Part shown: in pieces, positions 54,324-62,530 of the stretch
Layout: every line of letters begins with the position of its first letter
Numbering within the stretch: the stretch's first letter is position 1
Assembly: GCA_938036835.1 (NCBI GenBank)
Contig: CALHWB010000055.1
Location: 1-64,000, forward strand
From: an uncultured Propionibacterium sp.
GTDB lineage: Bacteria > Actinomycetota > Actinomycetes > Propionibacteriales > Propionibacteriaceae
DNA length: 64,000 bases
Direction: 5' to 3'
The notes under the pieces: model-generated
The model's input: the letters and a program-made list of their open reading frames with translations, nothing else
Database searches by the model: none
Told to the model about the DNA's origin: nothing
Position numbers and translations under genes: made by a program

Positions 54324-55130
54324 ATGGAGTTGCCGAAACCGGATGCCGAACTGTTGACCGCCGACGAGGAAACCAGCCTGGCTCGCGAACTGGAAGCCGG
54401 CCTTTTCGCCGCCCATGCCCTGGCAACCGGAGCCAGACCGGGCCAGGCCAGTACCGCGGAACTGCTGGAGTTGGTCCGTCTTGGGCGGATGGCACAACAG
54501 CGCCTGTTCACCGCGAACCTGGCCATGGTTGTGCTGCTGGCCCGCAATTGGGCCCAACGCACCGATGCCGGCTTGGATGATCTGTTCCAGGAAGGCTGCG
54601 TGGGACTGGGTGTGGCTATCCAGCGTTGGGATTACAAGCGGGGAACGCGTTTTGCCACCCTGGCATGGCGGCTGATTGAACGTGCCATCGCCGGCTGTGC
54701 CTGGACGCGGGCGGGTCAGCGAGGGCTGAGCCCGGCCCAGGCGCGGGCGGCTTGGCGGGTGCGGCGAGCCTGGGCGGAACTCGAAATCGAACTGGGGCGC
54801 AGCGTCGGGGTAACCGAACTGGCTGCTCATCTTGGCAAGGATGTCCGGGTGGTGGCCGGATACCTGGCCCACGGCCGCACCGAGAGGCTCCCCGCCGATG
54901 TGGTCGCCGTACCCGATGACTTCACCGAACCGGTGCCCCCGCATTGGTTGGCCAGCCTGCCCCAGGCCGATCGCCGGCTGCTGAGTGCCAGATTCGGCAT
55001 CGGTCAGCCGGCACGTACCCTGGCGCAGTTGGCCCATGAAATGGGTACCAGTCCCAGTAGCGTGCGGCGGCTGGAACAACGCGCCTTGGGTGCGGCCCGG
55101 CGCAGGCTGCTGGCCAGCGGTGTGGGGTGA
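54324..55130 (+). CDS. Sigma-70 family factor, divergent
   Basis: 268 residues. A region 1.2-like segment (LTADEETSLARELEAG) precedes region 2 (LFTANLAMVVLLARN, DDLFQEGCVGLGVAIQRWDYKRGTRFATLAW); the usual WWIRQAI is replaced by WRLIERAI. A region 3-like stretch is near 165-195, and region 4 with HTH TLAQLAHEMGTSPSSVRRLEQRAL is near 235. No region 1.1. It follows dnaG as rpoD does in E. coli, but it is too diverged and short to be the main sigma factor. ATG 54324 is chosen; an ATG at 54312 is possible. Confidence 0.82.
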   Translation: MELPKPDAELLTADEETSLARELEAGLFAAHALATGARPGQASTAELLELVRLGRMAQQRLFTANLAMVVLLARNWAQRTDAGLDDLFQEGCVGLGVAIQRWDYKRGTRFATLAWRLIERAIAGCAWTRAGQRGLSPAQARAAWRVRRAWAELEIELGRSVGVTELAAHLGKDVRVVAGYLAHGRTERLPADVVAVPDDFTEPVPPHWLASLPQADRRLLSARFGIGQPARTLAQLAHEMGTSPSSVRRLEQRALGAARRRLLASGVG

Positions 55131-55176
55131 ACCGGCTATCTGAAGTGGCGGATGGCCGCGGGCGGCAGCGGGATGG

Positions 55177-55182
55177 GAAAAT
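55177..55182 (+). promoter_or_regulatory. Leaderless-type -10 of the small conserved gene
   Basis: GAAAAT, 6 bases before the ATG at 55189. Confidence 0.45.
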
Positions 55183-55188
55183 GAGAGC

Positions 55189-55701
55189 ATGCCGGGCGCA
55201 ATCATGAACCGACTGACCGCCGATGAGCGAACCGAACTTGCCCGCGCATTGGACCGACGTCCCGAACTGCTCGTGGTGGGACGCGGCCCCGACGGGCCGG
55301 TGGCGATCCTGCGCGATGTGCTGGCGGTGCGGCGCCCGGCGGGCTGGCAGTTTGTTGCCTGGACCGATATCCAGCGCGGTGGCTGGCGGGCGGAGCCGGG
55401 GGAGCTGTTCTGGGAAATGGTCGATGCCAGTACCGGCGCGGTTCGGCTGGCTTCACCGGGAGCGCTCCCGCAGGCTTTCGCGGAGCGGGTGCGGGCCTCG
55501 GTGGTGGTGCAACGCCAATTGTCGTTGCCGGGGGAGCTGGGTACGGTGCTACTGGCTGGCCGCCGTGAACCGGGCTCGGATGCTGCGATCAGTTGGCAGG
55601 CCGAGGGGTTGGGGCGTTGCAATCTGAGCGATCCGGCTGTGCAGGCGCATGTCGTGGCGGCCATGGCCGAGTTACGTGCTGAATTCGACCCCCCTGCCTG
55701 A
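55189..55701 (+). CDS. Conserved actinobacterial protein of unknown function
   Basis: 170 residues, soluble, with alternating beta strands. It resembles a common actinobacterial protein family: an early strand-rich part (LLVVGRGPDGPVAILRDVLAV), WTDIQRGGW near 57, RVRASVVVQRQLSL near 103, a strand with GRREPGSD, and a final helix (VQAHVVAAMAELRAEFD). I know of no assigned function. It lies 59 bases after the sigma gene and just before tRNA-Asn. Confidence 0.78.
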   Translation: MPGAIMNRLTADERTELARALDRRPELLVVGRGPDGPVAILRDVLAVRRPAGWQFVAWTDIQRGGWRAEPGELFWEMVDASTGAVRLASPGALPQAFAERVRASVVVQRQLSLPGELGTVLLAGRREPGSDAAISWQAEGLGRCNLSDPAVQAHVVAAMAELRAEFDPPA

Positions 55702-55782
55702 TCGCGATGGATTACAGATGAGCAAGTCATACAGTTCGCCGGGGCAGCTTTTCGGCCAGGGAAGCCGGGGCGGCTGTCCGGT

Positions 55783-55811
55783 TTGGGCCCCGGCCCAAGG
55801 TCTGCTAGCGT
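55783..55811 (+). promoter_or_regulatory. tRNA-Asn promoter
   Basis: TTGGGC (55783-55788), a 17-base spacer, TAGCGT (55806-55811), 29 bases before the tRNA. The -35 lies in an inverted repeat, TTGGGCC-cc-GGCCCAA (55783-55798), which may also end the upstream transcript. Confidence 0.6.
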
Positions 55812-55840
55812 TAACTTCCGCATCCACAAGATGCCACCGA

Positions 55841-55916
55841 TCCCTGGTAGCTCAATTGGCAGAGCATCTGACTGTTAATCAGAGGGTTACTGGTTCGAGT
55901 CCAGTCCGGGGAGCCA
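55841..55916 (+). tRNA. tRNA-Asn (anticodon GTT)
   Basis: A 76-base cloverleaf. Acceptor TCCCTGG/CCGGGGA, D arm GCTC...GAGC, anticodon loop CTGTTAA with GTT at its centre, T arm CTGG-TTCGAGT-CCAG, discriminator G and an encoded CCA. Confidence 0.97.
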
Positions 55917-56183
55917 ATTCAAGCAGGTTTGACTGGGTTCTTTCCATTCTGAATGGGACGATCGGAATCGAATATTTCCTGATCGGTTGCTGTATCCGGA
56001 TGCAACGCAAGGGTCCGCCTTGGCGGCGGGAGTCGCTGCCCCCCGGTGCGCCTTGGGCGTTGAATACCAGGCCGTCCGACCCGGTGATGCCGGCTGTCCG
56101 TACGCCGTTTTCGCCGCCGGCGAGACGTTTGGCGGGCCGGTCGGGGACGAGTAGGTCGCGTGGCCGGCCTGGCGTCTCATCAC

Positions 56184-56189
56184 TAGCAT
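56184..56189 (+). promoter_or_regulatory. Leaderless-type -10 of the CHAD gene
   Basis: TAGCAT, 6 bases before the ATG at 56196. The 279 bases between the tRNA and this gene hold nothing else that I can support. Confidence 0.6.
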
Positions 56190-56195
56190 TGGCGT

Positions 56196-57038
56196 ATGTC
56201 GCGACTGGCCTTGGCGGTGCAGCAGTATTGGATGGCGGAACTCGCCGAGTTGCAGTCTCTGCCGCAGGCGGTCTACGACCGTCAACCCGAGGCGATCCAC
56301 GATTTACGGGCGGCCGGGAGGCGAATCAAATCCACCTTGCGCACTTTTCGGCCGCTAGTCCGGGCGCCATTGGCCAGCGCTGTGTCTGGCGAACTCGACT
56401 GGTACAGCCATTTCTTGGGTGAGGCCAGGGATGCCGAGGTCATCTTGGGCAATGCCGCCGGGTTGCTTTCGGGCCGGCCCGGTGCCGAGCAGATCCTGAT
56501 TGCGCTGTCGGCCGAGCGAACCCGGACGCTGCTTCGGGCCGAATCCTTGCTGACCGACCCGCGGACCGCGGCATTGCTCGACCAGGTACAGGAACTGACC
56601 GCCGAGCCGTGGCGGTCTGGACGTCATGGCCGTGGCCCGCGGCGCAGCGATCTGCTGGGTAGGGTGGCATGGGCGACCAGTCGACTGGCGGCCGACTGGA
56701 GTGCGGGTCCCCGATGGGGGGAGTCGCGGGCCGGCTGGCAGCATCGAGTGCGCCGCCGGGCCAAGTCGGTGCGCTACGCCAATGAATCGCTGAGTAGGCA
56801 ACTGCCCGAATTATCCGTTGCGGCTGCCGGTTTTGCAAAGGCGGCCGCGCTGCTCGGGATCATTCAGGATACTGCCGTGCTCAATCGGGTATTGGCGCAC
56901 TGGCCGGCCTACTTGGTGGGCGAGGCCATCGCCGTACGCACCCGGATGGCAGCTGAGGCCGAAAGGGCGGTCGATGTGGCGATCCGCAACGCGCTGGCAA
57001 CCAGCGACGAGGCGCATCCCCGGCGCGCTAGGCGGTGA
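56196..57038 (+). CDS. CHAD domain protein
   Basis: 280 residues, all helical. The CHAD signature EAIHDLRAAGRRIKSTLRTFRPL (residues 30-52), RDAEVILG near 72 and the second repeat RRAKSVRYANE near 188 carry the conserved basic residues. CHAD domains bind inorganic polyphosphate. Many actinobacterial versions are fused to or near a CYTH phosphatase; here the domain is alone. Confidence 0.88.
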   Translation: MSRLALAVQQYWMAELAELQSLPQAVYDRQPEAIHDLRAAGRRIKSTLRTFRPLVRAPLASAVSGELDWYSHFLGEARDAEVILGNAAGLLSGRPGAEQILIALSAERTRTLLRAESLLTDPRTAALLDQVQELTAEPWRSGRHGRGPRRSDLLGRVAWATSRLAADWSAGPRWGESRAGWQHRVRRRAKSVRYANESLSRQLPELSVAAAGFAKAAALLGIIQDTAVLNRVLAHWPAYLVGEAIAVRTRMAAEAERAVDVAIRNALATSDEAHPRRARR

Positions 57039-57045
57039 GTCCGAA

Positions 57046-57066
57046 TGCCTCGCCTCCGGTGAGGCA
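57046..57066 (+). terminator. Hairpin after the CHAD gene, possible terminator
   Basis: TGCCTC (57046-57051) with GAGGCA (57061-57066), a 9-base loop and AAATC following, in the 128-base gap between convergent genes. Confidence 0.45.
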
Positions 57067-57166
57067 AATCGGTCAGTCGCTGGGGTGAGCTCACCGGCTT
57101 GGCAGCCTCAATCGAGGGATCCCGGTGCGCGGATGAAGCGGCCCATCGGGTGCCCGGGCTGGCAGC

Positions 57167-58840
57167 TCAGTGGGCCGGTCCCGCGGCGCCAGCGCGGCGT
57201 AGGGCGAACAGCGCAGCAAACCCGGCAGCCAGGAACAAGGCGGTGCCGAAGCTGTAGTCGCCGAACTGGATCAGTTTGGCCTGATCCAAGTAGGAATCGG
57301 TTGCCCTGGCCTGGGCGTTGATCGCCAGCGTGGTGATACCCAATAGGATCATGGCTCCATAACCGAGCACCCTGGATGGCCGCGGCAGTGCGGGAGAATC
57401 GCCGTGGGTCAATGAGCCGTCAGCCGCTGCCCGCCACAGTAGGCAGACCAGAAACATCCAGGAGGTGGCGGACCCGATGAACACCGAGGTGGGATCCGAT
57501 AGCACCTCGCGGAACCGATAGGCGCTGACCAGCAGGGCCATTACCAGCATCTGGTGCTCGCCGCCGCTGCGGGGATTGGTCAACCAGACCAGCAGCATGG
57601 TCACCACCAGCAGGGCACCGATGGTGTCGACCTCCCAGGAAACCCAGCCGCCCAACAACGGGGGTATCCCGGTGAACACCATCACTGCGGCATAGGCACC
57701 CAGCACCATCAGGGCGACCCGATCGCCCTGATGGGCCCGCCCCAATCCCAGCCGGAAGGCTACCACGGCCTGCACGAGGCGGATGATGCCCGCTGGGTAG
57801 TCACTGGCCAGCAGGTTGCTCAGCCAGCCCGGGGTACGGCCAATGGCGTAGGTGGATATCACCGAGGTCATCGTCAGCACGATGTTGAGCAGCAGTGGTG
57901 CCAGTATCAGGCCAGCCAGACCATAGGCCAGGCCCTCCCAACTGGTGTTCAGTTCGCCTGGATCCGCGGGGTCACGTCGGGTACGTCCGCGTAGGGGGAG
58001 GGCGGAGCGCAGCAGCAGGATGATGGCCAACGCGAAACTCATCAGCAGGGCCGACCCAAGCCAGTGCTCCGGGGTCCATCGGGGTAATCCGACGACGGTG
58101 GACCAAACGGCATTGCCGAGATCGATGGTCCCCAGTAGCAGAGCGAGCCCCACCAGCACCGGCCGGGACATGGTTTCGGTGGCCCGGTAACCCAGCCATT
58201 GGGCCACCGAAGTGCTCAACTGGGCCGCGGTATATCCGGCTAGCAACAGCACCGGGGCGGCCAGGCCGTTGAGGAGGGTGATGACCAGCGAGATTGTTCG
58301 GGATCGCATATCGACGGCATGGCCCAGATCGGAATCCAGGGGAAGCAGCAACGCCGTGCCCACCAGCAGCCATAGCACTGGGAACTCCCAGGGTGAGAAA
58401 CGGCCACGGGCCCGGATGAGGAAGAACAGCAGGATGCCGGCGATGCCCAGTAGACAGGCAACTGGTCGCAAGGCCAGCAGCGGGGTGAGTGGGCTGAGTA
58501 GGAACACCAGACCGACGATGCGCAACCCGATATGTACATGCAGGGCGGCGGTGAGCCCAGCGGCCAGGATGATGCTGGCCAGCCAGGTGACGATGGTCAT
58601 GGTGGCCCGGGTGATCACCGAGGTGCCGTTCAGGATCATCGGTTCCTGCACATCCAACAATACCGGCGCGGCCATCACCAGGAAGATGCCGATCAGGTAG
58701 CCGGTCGTGATCAGTATCATCACCATTCCCAGCCCGGCTGGCCAGGTTCGTGGCTTGGGGGCTGCCTCCCTGATCGGGATCACGAAGATTTCGATCAAGG
58801 TGTCGAACAGCAGTTTAAAGTGCCGTTTTATGGCGTTCAT
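57167..58840 (-). CDS. Polytopic membrane protein of unknown function
   Basis: 557 residues with about 13-14 hydrophobic segments from residue 35 to the end and only short loops. There is no transporter or enzyme motif I recognise. The N-terminal 33 residues are basic and cytoplasmic (KRHFKLLFDTLIEIF, REAAPKPR). The ATG at 58840 overlaps the stop of the beta-propeller gene (ATGA), so the two are co-translated and probably act together. A longer frame starting four codons earlier is possible. Confidence 0.8.
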   Translation of the reverse strand: MNAIKRHFKLLFDTLIEIFVIPIREAAPKPRTWPAGLGMVMILITTGYLIGIFLVMAAPVLLDVQEPMILNGTSVITRATMTIVTWLASIILAAGLTAALHVHIGLRIVGLVFLLSPLTPLLALRPVACLLGIAGILLFFLIRARGRFSPWEFPVLWLLVGTALLLPLDSDLGHAVDMRSRTISLVITLLNGLAAPVLLLAGYTAAQLSTSVAQWLGYRATETMSRPVLVGLALLLGTIDLGNAVWSTVVGLPRWTPEHWLGSALLMSFALAIILLLRSALPLRGRTRRDPADPGELNTSWEGLAYGLAGLILAPLLLNIVLTMTSVISTYAIGRTPGWLSNLLASDYPAGIIRLVQAVVAFRLGLGRAHQGDRVALMVLGAYAAVMVFTGIPPLLGGWVSWEVDTIGALLVVTMLLVWLTNPRSGGEHQMLVMALLVSAYRFREVLSDPTSVFIGSATSWMFLVCLLWRAAADGSLTHGDSPALPRPSRVLGYGAMILLGITTLAINAQARATDSYLDQAKLIQFGDYSFGTALFLAAGFAALFALRRAGAAGPAH

Positions 58841-60744
58841 TGCGGCCACCAATGCCCCGAACCCTCCGAGCCGAAGACAACGAGCCCTACACGGGTGTGA
58901 AGTGGCCAGGCGCTGGAGGGTATCTGATCGAGTGACCAGCTCTGGGCGATCGTGCCATCGGCGGCGATCAGCCAGTCGCTATCGTTGCCTACCGCCAGGA
59001 TCTGCTGGTCGGCCAGCGCGGTGGCCGTCTGGAGGTTGGTCGTTTGGCTCCAGACTTCGCCGCCATCGTCTGCTCGCAGGGCGATCAGGCCTGTCCGGGT
59101 GGCGCAGATCACCAACTCGTCCAGGGCGATTAGCTGGCGGCAGACCGATTTGATCCTGGTCTGCCAGAGCCGGCGACCGGTCGCGTCGAAGGCGTCGACC
59201 GCGGCATTGTCGCCGGCGGCGATCAATCGCTCGCCGAGCACCGTGAGCGATTGGACGTTGGCCAACACCGGTATATTGCCGATCCGGCCATCGGGTCCGG
59301 TGATCAGCAACTGGGTTCCGGCGGCGGAGGCGATCAGTGGCTCGGAACCCGATTTGAGTACTTGGGGAATAGCGGGTCCGCCAGCGGCTGCCGGCCCTGA
59401 CCAGGTTTGGGTGCCATCGGCCAGTACCCGCATGCTCAACTGGCCGTCCATGGTGATGACCGCGAACCGATCGGTGCCCACCCGGATTAGGTTTGCTACA
59501 GTGTCGTCGATTCGTTGTTCCCACAGCCACCCGCCGGCAGCGTCGTAGGCGACCAGGCGTCGGTCGATGGTGCCCGCGATGACCAAATCGCCGGCACCCA
59601 GCAGGGCCAGGATCTGCTTTCCGGGGCGTCGGGTCCACCCGAGCCGCCACTGACTCTGCTCGTCCGGTTGGGTATAGACCAGTTGCCCGCTATTGCTGTT
59701 CGCGTAGACAATTCCCGGGCCAAGCGCTGCGGGTGTCACCACCACCGCCGGGTTGAGCCGGACTTCTGCGCTTTGCACGATGAAGCCGCCGGGCGGTGTC
59801 GTGGGTGCTGTGATCTGAACCGGCGGCTCAATGAATTCGCCGGCATTCCGGGTCGGTGGGCCGCCCGGTCGTAGGCCATCGATGGCCACCACACCTCTAC
59901 CGGGGCATCGGGTCACGGACCGGGTCACCGTGTGGCCCGCCAACGTGTCGGTGTAGCGCATGTCCAGACAACCTGCCTGCACGGTCGAATCGGCGATCGA
60001 GGCAGTACGGGTGAACTCGGACGAATCGCCGGCGAGGTTTACCGCGGTGGCGGTCTGTTTCCACTCGTCGCCTGGGGTGGGGTCAAGGGGTAGGGCGGTG
60101 ACTCCCTCGGGAATCAGCGAATAGCGCTCGGTGCCCTGCGCCACCGCGTGCAGTGAAAGCCCTGATGCGGTGATCGACAGGATTTCGGTGCGGGTTTGAC
60201 CGGTGGGATTGATGATTTGCTCGCTGATCCAGGGGATCTGCAGCGTCAGTTCGCCCATCTGATTGGTGGCGGGTATCAGATAGTCCGGGAGGTCGTTGAT
60301 CATCTGGAAGCCAGGTAGCAGCGAGGTCTCGACGATTCGGGTGATGCCCGGCCCGGCTAGGAACTCCCGGTGTCCGGAATTCGCGACATATCTGGTTACT
60401 GGTGCGTCTGGTAGTTCCATGGCCGGGCGGGTGCCACCCGCGAAAGCGATGGTGACCGCCAGCCCCATGCAGATGCCGGCAAAGCTGATGATGCGGGCAT
60501 TGCGATGCTGGCGGCGTTCGGGATCCGTTGCCGCTGTCCCGGCTTCTGGATACCCCGGTGGGGTCGAACCATGCGGTTGTGGGCCACACGAGGTTGGGGA
60601 TAGCGTCTGGGCCCGGGGTGCTCCGGCTGCTGGGTGGGCCGGTGGACCCCGGGTGGGTAGCGGAGCATGACCCGGGAATTCACCGGGTGCAGTCGCTGAC
60701 GATTGCCGGCTCCAAATCGGTTGACCGGAATATTGGTCGGGCAC
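58837..60744 (-). CDS. Membrane-anchored PQQ-like beta-propeller protein
   Basis: 635 residues. A Pro/Gly-rich cytoplasmic tail (1-80) is followed by one membrane helix (about 84-104), an extracytoplasmic beta-rich part with two or three Cys, and a PQQ-like propeller near 335-630. Blades show the pattern of a strand, Asp, Gly and Trp: RLVAYDAAGGWLWEQRI, VDAFDATGRRLWQTRI, LIALRADDGGEVWSQ. It may be a scaffold or sensor at the outer face of the membrane; I cannot name it. GTG with TAGACT six bases upstream. The next gene is coupled to it. Confidence 0.82.
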   Translation of the reverse strand: MPDQYSGQPIWSRQSSATAPGEFPGHAPLPTRGPPAHPAAGAPRAQTLSPTSCGPQPHGSTPPGYPEAGTAATDPERRQHRNARIISFAGICMGLAVTIAFAGGTRPAMELPDAPVTRYVANSGHREFLAGPGITRIVETSLLPGFQMINDLPDYLIPATNQMGELTLQIPWISEQIINPTGQTRTEILSITASGLSLHAVAQGTERYSLIPEGVTALPLDPTPGDEWKQTATAVNLAGDSSEFTRTASIADSTVQAGCLDMRYTDTLAGHTVTRSVTRCPGRGVVAIDGLRPGGPPTRNAGEFIEPPVQITAPTTPPGGFIVQSAEVRLNPAVVVTPAALGPGIVYANSNSGQLVYTQPDEQSQWRLGWTRRPGKQILALLGAGDLVIAGTIDRRLVAYDAAGGWLWEQRIDDTVANLIRVGTDRFAVITMDGQLSMRVLADGTQTWSGPAAAGGPAIPQVLKSGSEPLIASAAGTQLLITGPDGRIGNIPVLANVQSLTVLGERLIAAGDNAAVDAFDATGRRLWQTRIKSVCRQLIALDELVICATRTGLIALRADDGGEVWSQTTNLQTATALADQQILAVGNDSDWLIAADGTIAQSWSLDQIPSSAWPLHTRVGLVVFGSEGSGHWWPQ

Positions 60745-60750
60745 GGCCGC

Positions 60751-60756
60751 AGTCTA
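60751..60756 (-). promoter_or_regulatory. Leaderless-type -10 of the beta-propeller operon
   Basis: TAGACT on the minus strand, 6 bases before the GTG at 60744. Confidence 0.65.
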
Positions 60757-60830
60757 CGCAGGTGCGTGCCGGTAGCAGCGCCCGGCATGTGCTCGAATCG
60801 GCTATCGATGGCGATTGTGCAGGCTGCCGA

Positions 60831-61343
60831 TCATGCCTCGAAGTCGGCTAGGGCCTGGGCGAAGGCCTGCCGGACGGCGGAGTTGAACAGCCAGAATCGG
60901 ACGTGCCGCACCGGTGGGTTGTCGGGCAGCGCCCGGCGCACTGTGCTGAGGGCGATTCGTGCCGCCTGATCCAGTGGGTAGCCGTAGACGCCGGCCGAGA
61001 TGGCTGGAAAGGAGACGGTTTCACAGCCCAGACCGGCGGCTACCTCAAGGCTGCGCCGATATGCGCGGGCCAACAGTTCGGCTTCGCCCTGGCGGCCGTC
61101 GCGGTAGATCGGACCGACCGTGTGGATCACCCATTTCGCGGGTAACCGGTAACCGTGGGTGGCCTTGGCGTCTCCCGTGGCGCAGCCGCCGAGCGTGCGG
61201 CATTCGGCAAGCAGTTCGGGGCCGGCGGCGCGATGGATGGCACCATCGACCCCGCCGCCACCAAGCAGCGAGTTGTTGGCCGCGTTTACGATGGCATCGG
61301 TTTGGGTGTCGGTGGTGATGTCGCCGAGGTGCAGGGTGATCAT
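60831..61343 (-). CDS. Macrodomain protein, probable O-acetyl-ADP-ribose deacetylase
   Basis: 170 residues, a single macrodomain. GDITTDTQTDAIVNAANNSLLGGGGVDGAIHRAAG (7-41) has the catalytic and ADP-ribose-binding Asn and Asp, and FPAISAGVYGYP near 112 is the second binding loop. It matches the YmdB/MacroD class that removes acetyl or ADP-ribose groups. GGAG eight bases upstream supports the ATG. TAGGCT (61374-61379, minus strand) is the probable -10. Confidence 0.93.
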   Translation of the reverse strand: MITLHLGDITTDTQTDAIVNAANNSLLGGGGVDGAIHRAAGPELLAECRTLGGCATGDAKATHGYRLPAKWVIHTVGPIYRDGRQGEAELLARAYRRSLEVAAGLGCETVSFPAISAGVYGYPLDQAARIALSTVRRALPDNPPVRHVRFWLFNSAVRQAFAQALADFEA

Positions 61344-61460
61344 TACCGGGTCTCCGTGGTTGGCTGTGCCGCCAGCCTAGTGGCCGAGGCGGGCCTTCGG
61401 AGGTCGATCGAGGCCTGGGACGCTACCGCCGGGTCCGATCGGGGCGGCCGGTGGGCATCC

Positions 61461-61478
61461 GCGGCTTTCCGCAGCCGC
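61461..61478 (-). terminator. Hairpin downstream of tRNA(CAU), possible terminator
   Basis: GCGGCT-ttccgc-AGCCGC, a perfect 6-bp stem, 57 bases past the tRNA 3' end on its strand. No U-tract. Confidence 0.3.
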
Positions 61479-61534
61479 CTATCGTGGGCCGACCACACTG
61501 AAATTCCCGAGATACCCGGGCCGGACCGGTTTCG

Positions 61535-61608
61535 TAGGGCGTGCGGGGCTCGAACCCGCGACCCAGGGATTATGAGTCCCCTGCTCTGACCTGCTGAGCT
61601 AACGCCCC
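61535..61608 (-). tRNA. tRNA with CAU anticodon (tRNA-Met elongator, or tRNA-Ile2)
   Basis: A 74-base cloverleaf on the minus strand. Acceptor GGGGCGT/ACGCCCT, D arm GCTC...GAGC, anticodon loop CTCATAA, T arm GCGGG-TTCGAGC-CCCGC, discriminator A; CCA is not encoded. The first acceptor pair is G1-U72. The CAU anticodon could be read as Met or, after lysidine modification, Ile. TAGACT (61619-61624, minus strand) is the likely -10. Confidence 0.9.
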
Positions 61609-61651
61609 GTGCTGCAACAGTCTAGGGCCTGCACCGCACCGCTTTGCATAA

Positions 61652-62530
61652 CTACGGGTCGATGGTTGCGCCTGCCGGTGGTCGACCAACCAAGGGGTGG
61701 CCGGCCCCGGGCTGGTCTGACTGGCCCAATAGCCGCAGCAAGGTGCGTCCTACCGCTGCTTCGTTGTTGGGGCCGGCGATCGGATATCCGGCGGCCAGCA
61801 GGCTGGGATGCGAGCCGGCCATCGCATATGCCTGGCCGGCCAGCCGCAACATGGCCAGATCGTTCGGCATGTCTCCGAAGGCGATCAGTCGTTGCGGGGT
61901 CAGCCCCAGCCTGTCGAGCAGATCCTGTAGGGCTAGGGCCTTGCTGACTCCGGGCGCCGACAATTCCAACATACCGGCCTGGGCGACATAGCTGAAGGTC
62001 ACCGTCAGCCGGCCGGCCACGATCGGCTCGACCGCGGCGGCCAATCGATCGGTTGGGTTGGTGGGATCGAGCAGCAACAGTTTCACCACCGGCTCCAGGG
62101 TAAACAGATCGGGCAGCGTGCCCAGGCGGTCGGCTTGCGCATCGTCGAGGCGCCGGGGATATCCCGGTTCGGCACCCCATCGGTGGGCATATTCCACGGC
62201 GTAGCCGCAGTTCGGCAGCTTCGCGCGAATCTGCTGGGCGACCGCCAGCGCAGTTGCCGGGTCCATCGTGTGTACCGCGGTGATCTGGCCGGTGGCCAGG
62301 TGCATGGTAACCGCACCATTGCTAGCGATGACCCAGTTGCCGGGCAGCGCCAAGTCGTCCAGTGAACGCAACCAGCGCAAGGGGCGTCCGGTGGCGAACA
62401 CGGTGGGCATTCCGAGTTCGCCTGCCAGCCGGACTGCCCGTGAGTTGATCTCGGGGATCTGTTTTGTATCGGACAAGAAGGTGCCGTCCAGGTCGGTGGC
62501 AATGACATCGAAGGGCAGCACGATGTTCAC
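61652..62530 (-). CDS. Cof-type HAD-IIB phosphatase
   Basis: 292 residues. The nucleophile motif DLDGTFL is near 13, SNGA near 69 and GDMPNDLAML near 219 carry the HAD acid and metal residues, and a large C2 cap lies between. Relatives dephosphorylate sugar phosphates, pyridoxal phosphate or flavin precursors; the substrate is unknown. The ATG overlaps the stop of the upstream gene (ATGA). Confidence 0.88.
   Translation of the reverse strand: MNIVLPFDVIATDLDGTFLSDTKQIPEINSRAVRLAGELGMPTVFATGRPLRWLRSLDDLALPGNWVIASNGAVTMHLATGQITAVHTMDPATALAVAQQIRAKLPNCGYAVEYAHRWGAEPGYPRRLDDAQADRLGTLPDLFTLEPVVKLLLLDPTNPTDRLAAAVEPIVAGRLTVTFSYVAQAGMLELSAPGVSKALALQDLLDRLGLTPQRLIAFGDMPNDLAMLRLAGQAYAMAGSHPSLLAAGYPIAGPNNEAAVGRTLLRLLGQSDQPGAGHPLVGRPPAGATIDP

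Noticed and set aside
53344..54495. A 383-codon minus-strand frame over the end of dnaG
   Set aside because: dnaG motifs and its C-terminal domain are intact on the plus strand; the frame is a shadow.
54270..55829. A 519-codon minus-strand frame over the sigma gene and the next gene
   Set aside because: The plus strand holds a sigma factor and a conserved protein with start signals. The antisense product is low-complexity and unlike any family.
55841..55916. tRNA-Asn as an integration site for a mobile element
   Set aside because: No integrase follows, no repeat of the tRNA 3' end was seen nearby, and the flanking genes are core.
57084..57095. Perfect 12-base palindrome GGTGAGCTCACC as a possible operator or terminator
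   Set aside because: It has no loop, lies between convergent 3' ends far from any promoter, and is a single copy, so chance or restriction-site-like symmetry is the simpler reading.
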